DNA of 64,000 bases, taken from NCBI GenBank assembly GCA_017396025.1, contig JAFQNF010000010.1:1-64000 (forward strand). The letters run 5' to 3'. The position numbers were made by a program, and so were the translations under genes. Source of the stretch: a bacterium. GTDB lineage: Bacteria > Cyanobacteriota > Vampirovibrionia > Gastranaerophilales > Gastranaerophilaceae. The notes below the pieces were generated by a model. It was given only the letters and a program-made list of their open reading frames with translations, made no database searches and had not been told where the DNA came from. Shown in pieces: positions 1 to 9,018 of the stretch. Position 1 is the stretch's first letter. Each line of letters opens with the position of its first letter.

Positions 1-164
1 AATTCAACTGTACCAGGGCTATTTTTAGCTAATTTGTATGCTTCTGCTACAGATTTTACTTGTTCTACATTATTTCCAAAGAATGGAGCAGTTAATGTTG
101 CTCTTGCAGGAGACATTATTTTATGCAATTCTTCTGAGTTTGAAAAATATTCAATAGTACTCAT
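1..164 (-). CDS. Unidentified protein, N-terminal part only
   Basis: The coding frame begins with ATG at 164-162 and runs off the left edge of the window. A good Shine-Dalgarno (AAGGAGAAA) lies just upstream on the minus strand. The visible 54 residues start MSTIEYFSNSEELHKIM and contain a basic Ala-rich stretch followed by Ala-Pro-Phe-Phe-Gly. I do not recognise the family. The gene follows oadB on the same strand but is separated from it by a hairpin terminator, so it probably has its own promoter. It could belong to the same C4-acid metabolism, but nothing in the visible part proves this. Confidence 0.7.
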   Translation of the reverse strand, partial: MSTIEYFSNSEELHKIMSPARATLTAPFFGNNVEQVKSVAEAYKLAKNSPGTVE

Positions 165-190
165 TTTTCTTTTTCTCCTTTCTGTGAGTA

Positions 191-196
191 ATTATA
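191..196 (-). promoter_or_regulatory. Possible -10 box for the edge gene
   Basis: A perfect TATAAT on the minus strand lies 26 bases upstream of the start codon of the edge gene and downstream of the oadB terminator. No clear -35 hexamer is present at 16-18 bases, so the call is weak. Confidence 0.35.
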
Positions 197-221
197 ATAT
201 TTCAACATAATATTCTAAGTT

Positions 222-248
222 AAAAGGCCGGAGGCGAATACCTCCGGC
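222..248 (-). terminator. Intrinsic terminator after oadB
   Basis: A perfect 8-bp GC-rich stem (GCCGGAGG / CCTCCGGC, loop of 6) lies just after the oadB stop codon. On the minus strand it is followed by CTTTTAA. Confidence 0.8.
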
Positions 249-257
249 TAAAGTATT

Positions 258-1445
258 TTAGTGTGGGATTAAAGCAAGTAATACACCAGCAGCAACTGCT
301 GAACCGATTACGCCTGCTACGTTTGGTCCCATTGCGTGCATCAATAAGAAGTTTTGAGGATTTGCCTCTAAACCAACTTTGTTAGCTACACGTGCTGCCA
401 TTGGAACTGCTGATACACCAGCTGAACCAATAAGCGGATTGATTTTTTCTTTTAAGAATAAATTCATTATTTTTGCCATTATCAAGCCTGCTGCAGTCGC
501 TAATGAGAATGCAAGAATACCTAATAATAAGATTTTTAATGTTTCAATAGTTAAGAAGTGGTCTGCTTGTAATTTTGAACCAACTGTTAAACCTAAGAAA
601 ATAGTTACAATGTTGATTAGAGCATTTTGCATAGTATCAGATAATCTATCAACTACACCACATTCTTTACATAAGTTACCGAAAGTTAATGCACCAACTA
701 ATGGACAAGCTGAAGGTAAGAAGATTAAACAAAGAACTAAAACTGCAATTGGGAACACAATTTTTTCTCTTTTTGAAACTTCTCTAGCTTGTTTCATAAC
801 GATTTTACGTTCAGCTTCTGTTGTTAATAATTTCATAATTGGTGGTTGAATTACAGGAACTAATGCCATATAAGAATATGCCGCAACAGCAATTGAACCT
901 AATAGTTCTTGTTTTAATTTAGATGTTACATAGATAGATGTTGGACCATCAGCACCACCAATGATACCGATAGAACCAGCTGCTTGCATATCAAATCCAA
1001 GAACAATAGCTAAAAGTAATGCACCAAAGATGCCGAATTGAGCTGCACCACCTAATAACAACGTTTTAGGGTTTGCGATTAATGGACCAAAGTCTGTCAT
1101 AGCACCAACACCCATAAAGATGATAAGTGGGAACAAGCCTTTATCAATACCAGCAGCAAAGATAATACCTAAAAATCCATTTGGACCAGCAATTTCTTCA
1201 CCCAATGGCATTGGAATATTTGATAAAATACCACCAAAAGCAATTGGGACTAATAATAATGGTTCATACTGTTTTTTAATACCTAACCATAGTAAGAAAC
1301 AACAAATAAGAATCATTATTGGTTGACCAAAGTGAACTAAGAACTGGTCAACACAAGTACCTTCAACTTGTTGCATAGCCGATTGCATAAAGTTATAAAT
1401 ACCTGTTGATTGCCAAAGTTGTGTTAAACCATCTGTTAATTGCAT
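258..1445 (-). CDS. oadB: Sodium-pumping decarboxylase beta subunit (OadB/GcdB/MmdB family)
   Basis: This is the integral membrane carboxybiotin decarboxylase that couples release of CO2 from carboxybiotin to export of Na+. The 395-residue protein is full length for the family and very hydrophobic. It shows the family hallmarks [13 protein letters not shown] (residues about 157-169), with the Asp known to be essential for Na+ translocation, [19 protein letters not shown] in the C-terminal third, and [18 protein letters not shown] near the end. It lies 11 bases downstream of oadA in the order birA-oadG-oadA-oadB. The family also serves methylmalonyl-CoA and glutaconyl-CoA decarboxylases. The oxaloacetate assignment rests on the neighbouring OadA-type carboxyltransferase. 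Confidence 0.95.
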   Translation of the reverse strand: MQLTDGLTQLWQSTGIYNFMQSAMQQVEGTCVDQFLVHFGQPIMILICCFLLWLGIKKQYEPLLLVPIAFGGILSNIPMPLGEEIAGPNGFLGIIFAAGIDKGLFPLIIFMGVGAMTDFGPLIANPKTLLLGGAAQFGIFGALLLAIVLGFDMQAAGSIGIIGGADGPTSIYVTSKLKQELLGSIAVAAYSYMALVPVIQPPIMKLLTTEAERKIVMKQAREVSKREKIVFPIAVLVLCLIFLPSACPLVGALTFGNLCKECGVVDRLSDTMQNALINIVTIFLGLTVGSKLQADHFLTIETLKILLLGILAFSLATAAGLIMAKIMNLFLKEKINPLIGSAGVSAVPMAARVANKVGLEANPQNFLLMHAMGPNVAGVIGSAVAAGVLLALIPH

Positions 1446-1456
1446 AATTTAACCTC

Positions 1457-3265
1457 CTAGCCTACTGTTGCCAATACTTGACCAGTCGCAATTTTATCAT
1501 TTTGACCTACTGCAATAGAAGTAACTGTACCAGTTACAGGAGCTTTGATTGGAGTTTCCATTTTCATAGCTTCAATAACCATAATTTCTTCATTTTCTTC
1601 TACGCTATCGCCAACTGATTTTAATACTCTTAATACAGCACCAGGCATTGGAGCTTTAACTTCTGTACCTTCGCCTGTTGCAGCAGCAGCTGAAGTTTCT
1701 TCAATACCGTCTTTAACATCGATAGAGTATTCTTTACCATTAACAATTGCTTTACCATTTTCAAATTTAACGCCATATTTTTTACCATTAACTGTAACTG
1801 TGCAAGCGTCAGAATTTGAAGCAGCAGGAGCAGCAGCTTGTGCTTTTTGAGCTGATTTGTTAACAGAAACTTGACCTTTACCTAACAAGAAGTCAATACC
1901 TTTATCAACGTTACCATCTTTACAAGCAGCAGCGATAAATAAGTTTTCATCTGTTACAGGAAGACCTGCTGCAACTAATCTAGCTTCAGCCGCTTTAATA
2001 CCCTTTTCTGGGTCTTTTTCATTAAGATCAACAACTTTTTCAGTTGTAGGTTCCATATTTAATTTTTCGCTAGCCCATTTTACTAACTCAGGATCTGGTT
2101 CACAAGGTGTTTTACCGAAGTAACCTAATAACATTTTTGCATAACCAGGGTTAGCTTGTACCCAAGGACCTTGAACAGCATTCAAGAATGCTTGTTGAGC
2201 ATAGAATTGAGAAACTGGAGTAACAGAAGTTGCGTAACCGCCTCTTTCTACACATTCTTTCATAGCTGCGATTAAAGCTGGGAATTTATCTAACATACCC
2301 ATATCTTTTAATTGGTTAACAGTTGTAGCTGTTGCACCACCAGGTAATGGAGCTTGGATTAAAATTGGGTTAACAGCTAAAGAGATAGGATCTAGAGGAT
2401 AATCTTTCATACATTCTTTGAAGATTTCTTCTGTTTCCATAACTTTTTGAATATCTAAACCTAAATCGTACTCAGTACCTTTTAATGCGTGCCACATAGA
2501 AATAATATCTGGTTGACCTGTACCACCAGAAACTGGTTTCATAGCCAAGTCAATACCATCAGCACCACCATCTAAAGCAGCCAAGTATGCAGCTAAACCT
2601 GTACCAGCTGTTTCGTGAGAGTGGAATCTAATATGAGCATCTTGACCAAGAATTTCACGAGCCATTTTAATTGTTTCGTAAACTTTTCTTGGGTTTGATG
2701 TACCAGAAGCATCTTTAAATGCTAATGAATCAAATGGAATACCAGCATCTAAGATGTTTCTTAAAACTTTTTCGTAGAATGCAACATCATGAGCACCTTC
2801 ACAACCATATGGTAATTCCATCATTGTGATTGTTACTTCGTGTTGTAAACCATGTTTTTTAATGCTGTTTGCAGAATCAATTAAGTTGTTAACATCGTTT
2901 AATGCATCAAAGTTTCTGATAACATTAACGCCATGTTTTGCAAACATTTTAGCGTGTAAGTCGATAACGTCACGTGGTTGTGAATTTAAACCAACAACGT
3001 TAACACCACGAGATAATGATTGTAATTTTACGTCAGGGCCAACTGCTGCTCTGATTTTATCCATAGTTTCAAATGCGTTTTCATTGCAGAAGAAAATAGG
3101 AGCTTGAAATCTAGCGCCACCAGCTGTTTCAAAATGTTTGATACCTGCGTTAACTGCTGCTTGAAGAGCAGGAATGAAATCATCAACAAGAACTTTAGCA
3201 CCATAAATAGATTGGAATCCATCTCTGAAAGAAGTATCCATAACTTTAATTAATTTTTTTGCCAT
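1457..3265 (-). CDS. oadA: Oxaloacetate decarboxylase alpha subunit / biotin carboxyltransferase
   Basis: This protein transfers CO2 from oxaloacetate to its own biotin, giving pyruvate. The 602 residues contain an N-terminal TIM-barrel carboxyltransferase (DTSFRDGFQS at 10-19, FKDASGTSNP near 183 with the metal-site Lys, FHSHETAG near 213), a conserved carboxylase middle domain, an Ala-rich linker and a C-terminal biotinyl domain with EAMKMETP near 568. The Lys of AMKM is the biotin site. The barrel reads DTSFRDGFQS rather than the DTTLRDAHQS of Klebsiella-type OadA, and resembles the variant I recall from epsilonproteobacteria. It lies between oadG and oadB and is likely modified by the ligase encoded at the head of the operon. 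Confidence 0.93.
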   Translation of the reverse strand: MAKKLIKVMDTSFRDGFQSIYGAKVLVDDFIPALQAAVNAGIKHFETAGGARFQAPIFFCNENAFETMDKIRAAVGPDVKLQSLSRGVNVVGLNSQPRDVIDLHAKMFAKHGVNVIRNFDALNDVNNLIDSANSIKKHGLQHEVTITMMELPYGCEGAHDVAFYEKVLRNILDAGIPFDSLAFKDASGTSNPRKVYETIKMAREILGQDAHIRFHSHETAGTGLAAYLAALDGGADGIDLAMKPVSGGTGQPDIISMWHALKGTEYDLGLDIQKVMETEEIFKECMKDYPLDPISLAVNPILIQAPLPGGATATTVNQLKDMGMLDKFPALIAAMKECVERGGYATSVTPVSQFYAQQAFLNAVQGPWVQANPGYAKMLLGYFGKTPCEPDPELVKWASEKLNMEPTTEKVVDLNEKDPEKGIKAAEARLVAAGLPVTDENLFIAAACKDGNVDKGIDFLLGKGQVSVNKSAQKAQAAAPAASNSDACTVTVNGKKYGVKFENGKAIVNGKEYSIDVKDGIEETSAAAATGEGTEVKAPMPGAVLRVLKSVGDSVEENEEIMVIEAMKMETPIKAPVTGTVTSIAVGQNDKIATGQVLATVG

Positions 3266-3297
3266 TTTCTTTCCCTCTTATGTCTTAATCTACCTAA

Positions 3298-3516
3298 TTA
3301 CTTTCTTAATTTAGCTGCTGCAATTGCAATTGCAACCTCTAAATCGCCTGCTGCTGTTTTAACCGCTGTTTTTACAGCTTGTACTTCAGCAGGGAACAAT
3401 TTGTTTAAATATCCAACAACTACTCCCAAAAATGCAACAACTGCCCAAAGAATAATCAAGAAACTAAACACAGTTCCCATACCAACAGCCATTGTTGCAA
3501 TACCATCATTTAACAT
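3298..3516 (-). CDS. oadG: Oxaloacetate decarboxylase gamma subunit-like small membrane protein
   Basis: This 72-residue protein has one N-terminal membrane segment (about residues 8-37: a Gly-Met-Gly start, then a Phe/Leu/Ile/Val-rich stretch) followed by an amphipathic Ala/Val/Lys tail. That layout is typical of OadG, which anchors the alpha subunit to the beta subunit and helps assemble the pump. The start codon overlaps the end of the biotin ligase gene by 7 bases, and oadA follows 32 bases downstream. Sequence alone identifies OadG poorly. Size, topology and position between birA and oadA carry the call. Confidence 0.8.
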   Translation of the reverse strand: MLNDGIATMAVGMGTVFSFLIILWAVVAFLGVVVGYLNKLFPAEVQAVKTAVKTAAGDLEVAIAIAAAKLRK

Positions 3517-4259
3517 AAAACATCTCCTGTTATTATCTTACATTCGTTATTTAACTCATCAACCGCAACCAATAGTCCTTCATCATCTATTGATTTTGCA
3601 AAATATGGTTTCTTTTCCCCAGCTTCTCTGATTAAGATATTCTTTCCTAAGAACCCACATCTGTTGATGTACTCAGTCTTAATATATTCAAAACCGCCTT
3701 GTATAAAAGCGTCATAGTTTTCAAAAAATTCATCACAAATTTTTCTAAGTATTTTTTCAACATCATATTGTTGTCCTGTTAAAAACCCGATAGATGTTGC
3801 ATTTTGGTCAATATTATCTAAAGTTTCTTTTCTCAAATTAACATTCAAACCAAGACCTAAAACAATACCTTCAATTTTATTGTTTGCCATACAAGACTCA
3901 GCCAAAATGCCTGATATTTTGGCATTTTCCACCAATATATCATTAGGCCATTTTATACTTGGTTTTAATGAAAATTCTTTTTCAAGAACCTTGCAAACCA
4001 CAACTGAAAGATATTGAGTTAAATTAGGGAAAGGATAATTAGTAACATTTTCTGGTTTTAAAATTATGGACATATAAATATTTTCAGAATCATCGCAAAC
4101 CCAATGTCTATCGAATCTTCCGCGACCAGAACTTTGATGAGGAGCAAAAACAATGGATTTGTCATCAAAAGCAGCTATATGTTCAAGTGCATAAGTGTTT
4201 GTTGATGGGATTTCCTCTAGTGTTACTATTGTATATTTCGACATGTCATTTTTAACCAT
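3510..4259 (-). CDS. birA: Biotin--[acetyl-CoA-carboxylase] ligase, BirA type without DNA-binding domain
   Basis: It makes biotinyl-AMP and attaches biotin to the Lys of carboxylase biotinyl domains. The catalytic domain shows SSGRGRFDR (biotinyl-AMP loop), IKWPNDI, KISGILAE and GLGLNVN in the right order. There is no N-terminal helix-turn-helix, so this is a monofunctional ligase rather than a repressor. It heads the oadG-oadA-oadB operon, which supplies an obvious substrate (OadA). I place the start at ATG 4259. A TTG at 4265 and an ATG at 4244 are also in frame. None has a Shine-Dalgarno, and a -10-like TATAAA lies 7 bases upstream of 4259, so the message may be leaderless. Confidence 0.92.
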   Translation of the reverse strand: MVKNDMSKYTIVTLEEIPSTNTYALEHIAAFDDKSIVFAPHQSSGRGRFDRHWVCDDSENIYMSIILKPENVTNYPFPNLTQYLSVVVCKVLEKEFSLKPSIKWPNDILVENAKISGILAESCMANNKIEGIVLGLGLNVNLRKETLDNIDQNATSIGFLTGQQYDVEKILRKICDEFFENYDAFIQGGFEYIKTEYINRCGFLGKNILIREAGEKKPYFAKSIDDEGLLVAVDELNNECKIITGDVLC

Positions 4260-4307
4260 AATCAAATTTATACTAACACAAACAAAATTTAATTTACATT
4301 TAAAAAT

Positions 4308-4721
4308 TTACATTTTTGTTAAAAAAGGCATAAGCTTTTCAAACATATATTTCATGGCTAGTTTATTATAGATTAGAAGGGCTTTTGAGATACATTCAAC
4401 CCCATATTTTTGAGCTATAAATTCGATATTACTCATCGCTGAAACCATAATAATATGAGTCCTTGAATATGACGAAATTTTCTGTACATTTTCAACAAAC
4501 CATTCACCAGCAAGCAAGGGCTCATAATCCATTTCCATTTGCAAATCAGTAATAATCAATGTAAAAGGATTTTCAATGTTATGACGAACAACATCTACTG
4601 CTTCTGTTGCCGAACTAGCAGTCACAATTTCAAAAAAGTCCCCATACATTTCTTCTATTAGTTCTTGATGAAAATACCTCCAAGCAGAAGTATCATCCAC
4701 AATTAAAATTTTCTCCTTCAT
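4308..4721 (-). CDS. Stand-alone response-regulator receiver domain
   Basis: The protein starts MKEKILIVDDT and consists of one CheY-like receiver domain of 137 residues. It has the acidic pair Asp-Asp in strand 1, the phosphorylation Asp in IITDLQM, Ser in MVSAM at the Thr/Ser position and Lys in ISKAL. There is no output domain, so it must act through a partner. No histidine kinase is nearby. A longer GTG start at 4736 is possible, but ATG 4721 is preferred because a strong promoter (TTGAGA-N16-TATAAT) places the expected transcription start on this ATG. Confidence 0.85.
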   Translation of the reverse strand: MKEKILIVDDTSAWRYFHQELIEEMYGDFFEIVTASSATEAVDVVRHNIENPFTLIITDLQMEMDYEPLLAGEWFVENVQKISSYSRTHIIMVSAMSNIEFIAQKYGVECISKALLIYNKLAMKYMFEKLMPFLTKM

Positions 4722-4727
4722 AATTAG

Positions 4728-4755
4728 ATTATACACAAGTATAATAAATTCTCAA
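4728..4755 (-). promoter_or_regulatory. Sigma70-type promoter of the receiver gene, apparently leaderless
   Basis: On the minus strand TTGAGA (4755-4750) and TATAAT (4733-4728) are 16 bases apart. Only 6 bases separate the -10 box from the ATG at 4721, so the expected start of transcription falls on or beside the start codon. Confidence 0.65.
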
Positions 4756-4825
4756 AAAATTAATAAAAAATCGCATTTTTCCAATCAAAAAAACAAGTAT
4801 AATCAATAAAAAAGTTGGAAAAGTT

Positions 4826-4990
4826 ATGAAAATATTTGATTATTTCAAAGAAGTAAAAGAAAAAATAAATAAAATAAACAACTATGTCTCTAACCCAATA
4901 AATTATGAAGACATAAAGAATCCATTTTACTCAACACTTCCAAAAACCTACGTTTGGATTGATGATGAAAATAACAAAACTAATCTATAG
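4826..4990 (+). CDS. Small hypothetical protein (54 residues)
   Basis: An open frame begins ATG at 4826 and ends TAG at 4988-4990. It encodes a charged, Lys/Asn-rich peptide starting MKIFDYFKEVKEKINKINNY. A TATAAT box (4798-4803) and a weak GGAAAAG Shine-Dalgarno precede it. The end overlaps the end of the convergent glycosyltransferase gene by 11 bases. I recognise no family. It could be a chance reading frame, but the upstream signals and its otherwise empty location favour a real gene. Confidence 0.45.
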   Translation: MKIFDYFKEVKEKINKINNYVSNPINYEDIKNPFYSTLPKTYVWIDDENNKTNL

Positions 4991-5939
4991 TTTTTTCTAC
5001 TATATATCTTGGTCTTGCCTTTGTTTCTTGGAACAATTGACCCAAATATTCGGCAATAACTCCAAGACATAAAATTTGAATACCACCAACGACCCCAACA
5101 ACAACAACAATTGTTGCCCAACCAGGAACTGTATTTTGTCTTATATAATGGTCATAAATTGCACTCAAACCAATAATAAAACTGACAACTGACATCAAAA
5201 AACCAATACAAGTAACGAGCCTTAATGGAATCAAACTAAAAGATGTTATTCCACTTAAAGCCAAAGTCAGTAAGGAAAATGTTGTGAATTTTGAAGTACC
5301 AATTGTGCGTGGTTTTACATCAAAATATACATATTCTTTTTTAAAACCAAGTTCTTGGAACATTCCACGTAAGAACAAATTAGTTTCTTTAAACTGAGCC
5401 AAAGCGCCAGCAGCTTCTGATCCTATTAAACGATAATCAGAATGATTCATTTTTATTTTTACACCCAAAATATTCATCAACTTATAAAAAGCTAGTGCAG
5501 AATATTTTTTAAACAAACCATCGGTATTTCTATCGTTTCTAATACCACAAACTATTTGCGCACCATCTTTGTACTTTTGAACAAATTCTCTTATCTTATT
5601 TTCATCTTGTTGTAAATCAGCATCAATAGTAATGAAACAATCAGGATTATATTTTCTTGATTCTGTTAACCCAGCCAAAATAGCTTTTTGATTTCCAAAA
5701 TTTCTACTAAATTTGATGCCTTTTACCTTGCCCACGTTTTCACTTGAAACTTTTTCAATTAATTCCCAAGTTTTGTCATTACTTCCATCGTCAACATAAA
5801 AAATAAAGCTATTATCAGAAATAACATTATCAACAACAAGTTCGTTTAAAACTTCTAACAACCTTTTTGTTGTAGATTGAATACATTCCTCTTCGTTAAA
5901 GCAAGGAACAATTACTGATAAAATCGGCATTTCTGACAT
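4980..5939 (-). CDS. Family 2 glycosyltransferase with C-terminal membrane anchor (GtrB/DPM1-like)
   Basis: It probably transfers a sugar from a nucleotide sugar to polyprenyl phosphate at the inner membrane. The GT2 domain shows SVIVPCFNEEE near the N-terminus, VDDGSNDKT, SRNFGNQKAIL and the metal-binding ITIDADLQQ. Two membrane segments follow in the last 90 residues, and the tail GVIAEYLGQLF is typical of GtrB/ArnC/DPM1-type enzymes. I chose ATG 5939 because AAGGTGG sits 7 bases upstream; a GTG at 5948 would sit on the Shine-Dalgarno itself. It is divergent from a YdjC-type deacetylase. Such pairs commonly modify lipid-linked sugars, which suggests cell-envelope glycan modification. Confidence 0.9.
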   Translation of the reverse strand: MSEMPILSVIVPCFNEEECIQSTTKRLLEVLNELVVDNVISDNSFIFYVDDGSNDKTWELIEKVSSENVGKVKGIKFSRNFGNQKAILAGLTESRKYNPDCFITIDADLQQDENKIREFVQKYKDGAQIVCGIRNDRNTDGLFKKYSALAFYKLMNILGVKIKMNHSDYRLIGSEAAGALAQFKETNLFLRGMFQELGFKKEYVYFDVKPRTIGTSKFTTFSLLTLALSGITSFSLIPLRLVTCIGFLMSVVSFIIGLSAIYDHYIRQNTVPGWATIVVVVGVVGGIQILCLGVIAEYLGQLFQETKARPRYIVEKTID

Positions 5940-5989
5940 ACTATCCACCTTTTATGCTACAATTCAATAATAAAGTATATTAATGGAAT

Positions 5990-6805
5990 ATGCAAATGAA
6001 AAAACTAATTATAAACGCAGATGATTTTGGAATTTCAGAAGAGACTAATTTGGCAATAAAGCAAGGCTTTGAAGAAGGAATAATCACATCGACCAGTTTA
6101 ATTGCCAATATGGACGCATTTAATCACGCTATTTTTGAAGTTTTACCGACAATTAAAAGCATTGATGTTGGTTTTCACTTTAATATAATTGAAGGGAAAA
6201 GCCTTACAAATCAGCCAATGTTATGTAATAAAAATGGTTTTTTTAATAAAAGTTACTTGCAAATAATTTTACTATCATTCAACAAAGAGTTTTTGAAACA
6301 AGTAGAAATTGAATTCAGAGCACAAATAGAAAAAGTTCTTGAACATTGCAAAATATCACATATTGACTCGCACGTTCATACACACGCAATTCCCAATATT
6401 TTTAAACTGGTTTCTACACTAGCAAAAGAATATAACATTCCTTATGTTCGAACACAAAAAGAAAAACCATATATTGTATGGAAAGAATCATTTAACATTA
6501 AATTTGCAGTTAATATTCTAAAAAACATATTGTTGAATACATTCACCCAAATAAACAGAAAAACAGTAAAAACAAACGACTTTTTTATTGGCGTTCTATA
6601 TACTGGGATTATGAACGAAGAAACAATAAAAAAGGGACTAAGCAAAATAAAAGAAGAAAATTCTATAACAGAAGTTATTTTTCACCCAACAATTGATGAA
6701 ACAAAGAAAAATAATTATAAGGAATTTTTAATAACTAAAAACCCGAGTTTCAAAGATTTTCTTCAAAACTCAGGTTTTTCCCAATCTACATTCTATGATA
6801 ATTAA
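5990..6805 (+). CDS. YdjC/ChbG/HpnK-family carbohydrate deacetylase
   Basis: This 271-residue hydrolase of the YdjC family removes acetyl groups from N-acetylated sugars. Visible motifs are INADDFGIS (metal-binding Asp pair), VGFHFNI, HIDSHVHTH (metal-binding His cluster) and a late IFHPTID. There is no signal peptide, so it acts in the cytoplasm. It is divergent from a membrane-anchored GT2 glycosyltransferase (51 bases between start codons). This matches the GT2-deacetylase pairing seen in lipid-linked sugar and hopanoid pathways (HpnI/HpnK type), though no hopanoid genes are in the window. The start at 5990 has an in-frame ATG two codons later, and no clear Shine-Dalgarno supports either. 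Confidence 0.88.
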   Translation: MQMKKLIINADDFGISEETNLAIKQGFEEGIITSTSLIANMDAFNHAIFEVLPTIKSIDVGFHFNIIEGKSLTNQPMLCNKNGFFNKSYLQIILLSFNKEFLKQVEIEFRAQIEKVLEHCKISHIDSHVHTHAIPNIFKLVSTLAKEYNIPYVRTQKEKPYIVWKESFNIKFAVNILKNILLNTFTQINRKTVKTNDFFIGVLYTGIMNEETIKKGLSKIKEENSITEVIFHPTIDETKKNNYKEFLITKNPSFKDFLQNSGFSQSTFYDN

Positions 6806-8784
6806 TGTTTCGGAAGTACTAACTCAGCAATTTTTTCTTTTGAATATTTCGCAGCAAATAGATTAACAATCATATCTGCCTTATCCGTATCAAGTTTACC
6901 ATCTGGCGTTTTGCAAACTTTTATCATTTCTATAACTTCTGGCAATGACGCATCTTGTATATACATATCCCATAGAATTTGAGCCAATTTGCTATCAACT
7001 CTATTATCATCACCGTAGCAATTAATGATGCCTTCTTCTATTGTTGGAATAGCTTCTCCGGCTTTACCCATAATTGCACATATTCCAGTAGCATCATCAC
7101 TAACTGTTCCATCTTTATCACGAGAAAATGTCATAACTTGTGCCGCCACATTTATGAAGTCGTCACCTTTTTCTCGAGCCGATTCATCTTCAAAATAAAT
7201 CGTTGCAAGGTCATAGAGCATTTCCATTTCATTCTCTCCAAACTCCCCACCTGGTTTTTTCATCAGGTCAATAAGTCTTATAAGATTTTCGTTTTTAGAG
7301 AAATATGGAAGACAAAGCATTATAATATCTTTTGCATCTTCGCTTTCTCTCATCGCATCTAAAAGAGAACAAACTTCTTTACCAGCAATAACATATGAAG
7401 TTAAATCACAAACTGTTTGAACATCATTTTGGTTATATTTACCATTTTCATCAATTCTGCAAGCATCTACAAGCATTGGCACATCATCGCTTAATGCACC
7501 AGATTCTCTTATAGTTTTAATTGTATTTAATCTTTCAACATTAATTGTTCCATTTGGATTTATACAAGACTCCATAACATTAAATAGTCCATTATAAACC
7601 AAACCGATTTTTCTTAATTGAGAAGCAACTCTTACATATTTATTATCAATTTCACCATTTTTATCTGTATATTTTGATGCAAATTCTAGTAACATGTCAT
7701 CTTCAATAGATGCAACTAACTGGTCATATCTTTCTTTTGTAACTTTATAGTTTTCTCCTTCTACCGGTGTTGAATATGTAAGTATTCCATCTTTGAAAAC
7801 CATTTTCTTGTCGCCGAAGTTGAAAACACTAACGCCTAAAAGGTTTATCTGGTTTTTTCTTTCATTATTTTCATTATCCCTAGTTGAGAATAATGATTTT
7901 TTCAATGAGGCAACAGAACTAACAGCTTTTTGAGAAATTTCTCTTTCTCCAGTATCAGGATTTACTACAGACAATGCATTCATTATCTTAAAGACAGAGC
8001 CTGTTTCTACTTTTGCATTATGCAATTTCAACAAAGATTCTCTAACAGAATCTTTATCCGCAAAATTTCCTGTTAAATATTGAGCATACTTAACTGCATC
8101 AAGATCACTTAACCCAGACGAAATCAAACCAATAGTTTCATCAAGCAAAGCAAAATCTACACAATCTTTACCTTTTTCTTTGTCAAAATAGGTAAACGTA
8201 TCAATATGCTCACACATTCTTGCACTAGACACACCAACACTGGCAAGCCTAGATACAATTTCTGCTTTATCAATATCAACAGAACCAGCTTCGCTATTTT
8301 TACATTTAGCTAAAATATTTTTGACATGGTATAAACAATCTTCCTTTCCTTGCAAAGAAACAAATATTTTCTCTGCTCCAGGGTCAAGAAGTCCATTATC
8401 GTTCTTACACGAATTTAAAAGTTCATACAACCTATCATCTGGTTTTTGTTGCTGAGCAACACCAGTCTTAATAACTGGTGCATAATATGCATTTGCAATT
8501 AAATTGATTTTAGTTGTTGTTAGCTGTTCTTTTACAGCTTTTTCTCTTTCTGCAATCCACCTTTCTTCACTAGGCAGTTTTTCTTTTTTTGCAAGAGCCT
8601 TTAATTGAACCAATAAATCTAGTTCTTCTTGCATAACAACAGGCGCATTAGCAAAATCAGTCTTTTCTGTCTTTGCTTTAAAATCCCTATATTTAGTTTT
8701 TAACCTTGTGAAATCACTAGTTCTTCCAGTCGCGAACCTTATTTCACCTGTTTGTTGAGATTTACCTATTTTAAAATCACTCAT
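6802..8784 (-). CDS. Large repeat protein with a 35-residue solenoid-like repeat
   Basis: I recognise no named family for this 660-residue protein. From about residue 125 it contains a recurring unit with the signature Cys/Tyr-x(2-4)-Asp/Asn-Gly-x-x-Asp/Asn followed by an amphipathic helix ending in Leu. Anchors fall near residues 126, 161, 372, 407, 442, 508, 553, 589 and 624. Many neighbours are exactly 35 apart (126/161, 372/407/442, 589/624), as expected for an alpha-alpha solenoid used in protein binding. There is no signal peptide or membrane segment. The start at ATG 8784 is chosen for AAGGTG 7 bases upstream; a GTG at 8814 would add ten unlikely residues. The end overlaps the convergent deacetylase gene by 4 bases. 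Confidence 0.85.
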   Translation of the reverse strand: MSDFKIGKSQQTGEIRFATGRTSDFTRLKTKYRDFKAKTEKTDFANAPVVMQEELDLLVQLKALAKKEKLPSEERWIAEREKAVKEQLTTTKINLIANAYYAPVIKTGVAQQQKPDDRLYELLNSCKNDNGLLDPGAEKIFVSLQGKEDCLYHVKNILAKCKNSEAGSVDIDKAEIVSRLASVGVSSARMCEHIDTFTYFDKEKGKDCVDFALLDETIGLISSGLSDLDAVKYAQYLTGNFADKDSVRESLLKLHNAKVETGSVFKIMNALSVVNPDTGEREISQKAVSSVASLKKSLFSTRDNENNERKNQINLLGVSVFNFGDKKMVFKDGILTYSTPVEGENYKVTKERYDQLVASIEDDMLLEFASKYTDKNGEIDNKYVRVASQLRKIGLVYNGLFNVMESCINPNGTINVERLNTIKTIRESGALSDDVPMLVDACRIDENGKYNQNDVQTVCDLTSYVIAGKEVCSLLDAMRESEDAKDIIMLCLPYFSKNENLIRLIDLMKKPGGEFGENEMEMLYDLATIYFEDESAREKGDDFINVAAQVMTFSRDKDGTVSDDATGICAIMGKAGEAIPTIEEGIINCYGDDNRVDSKLAQILWDMYIQDASLPEVIEMIKVCKTPDGKLDTDKADMIVNLFAAKYSKEKIAELVLPKH

Positions 8785-9018
8785 GCAAAACACCTTAGCG
8801 CGTGCGAAGTGCACACTCCTTTACTTTCCGAATTATATATACTTACTTACGGTAAAAAACGTAAAAACTTTAATTCTATTTCCGTTTTTTTTATTTATGG
8901 TTACATTTATTTACAATATTTTTGTAAAGAAACGTAAATGATTATCCTTTTTTTGTAAATTCAAAAAATTCAGAATTCTTTTTCAACTCGGAGTATGAAT
9001 CATAAAAAGGTAAAAGAA

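Noticed and set aside
379..849. Long plus-strand open frame opposite oadB
   Set aside because: It is a shadow of oadB with no ribosome site and no protein-like pattern. The minus-strand frame carries all OadB motifs.
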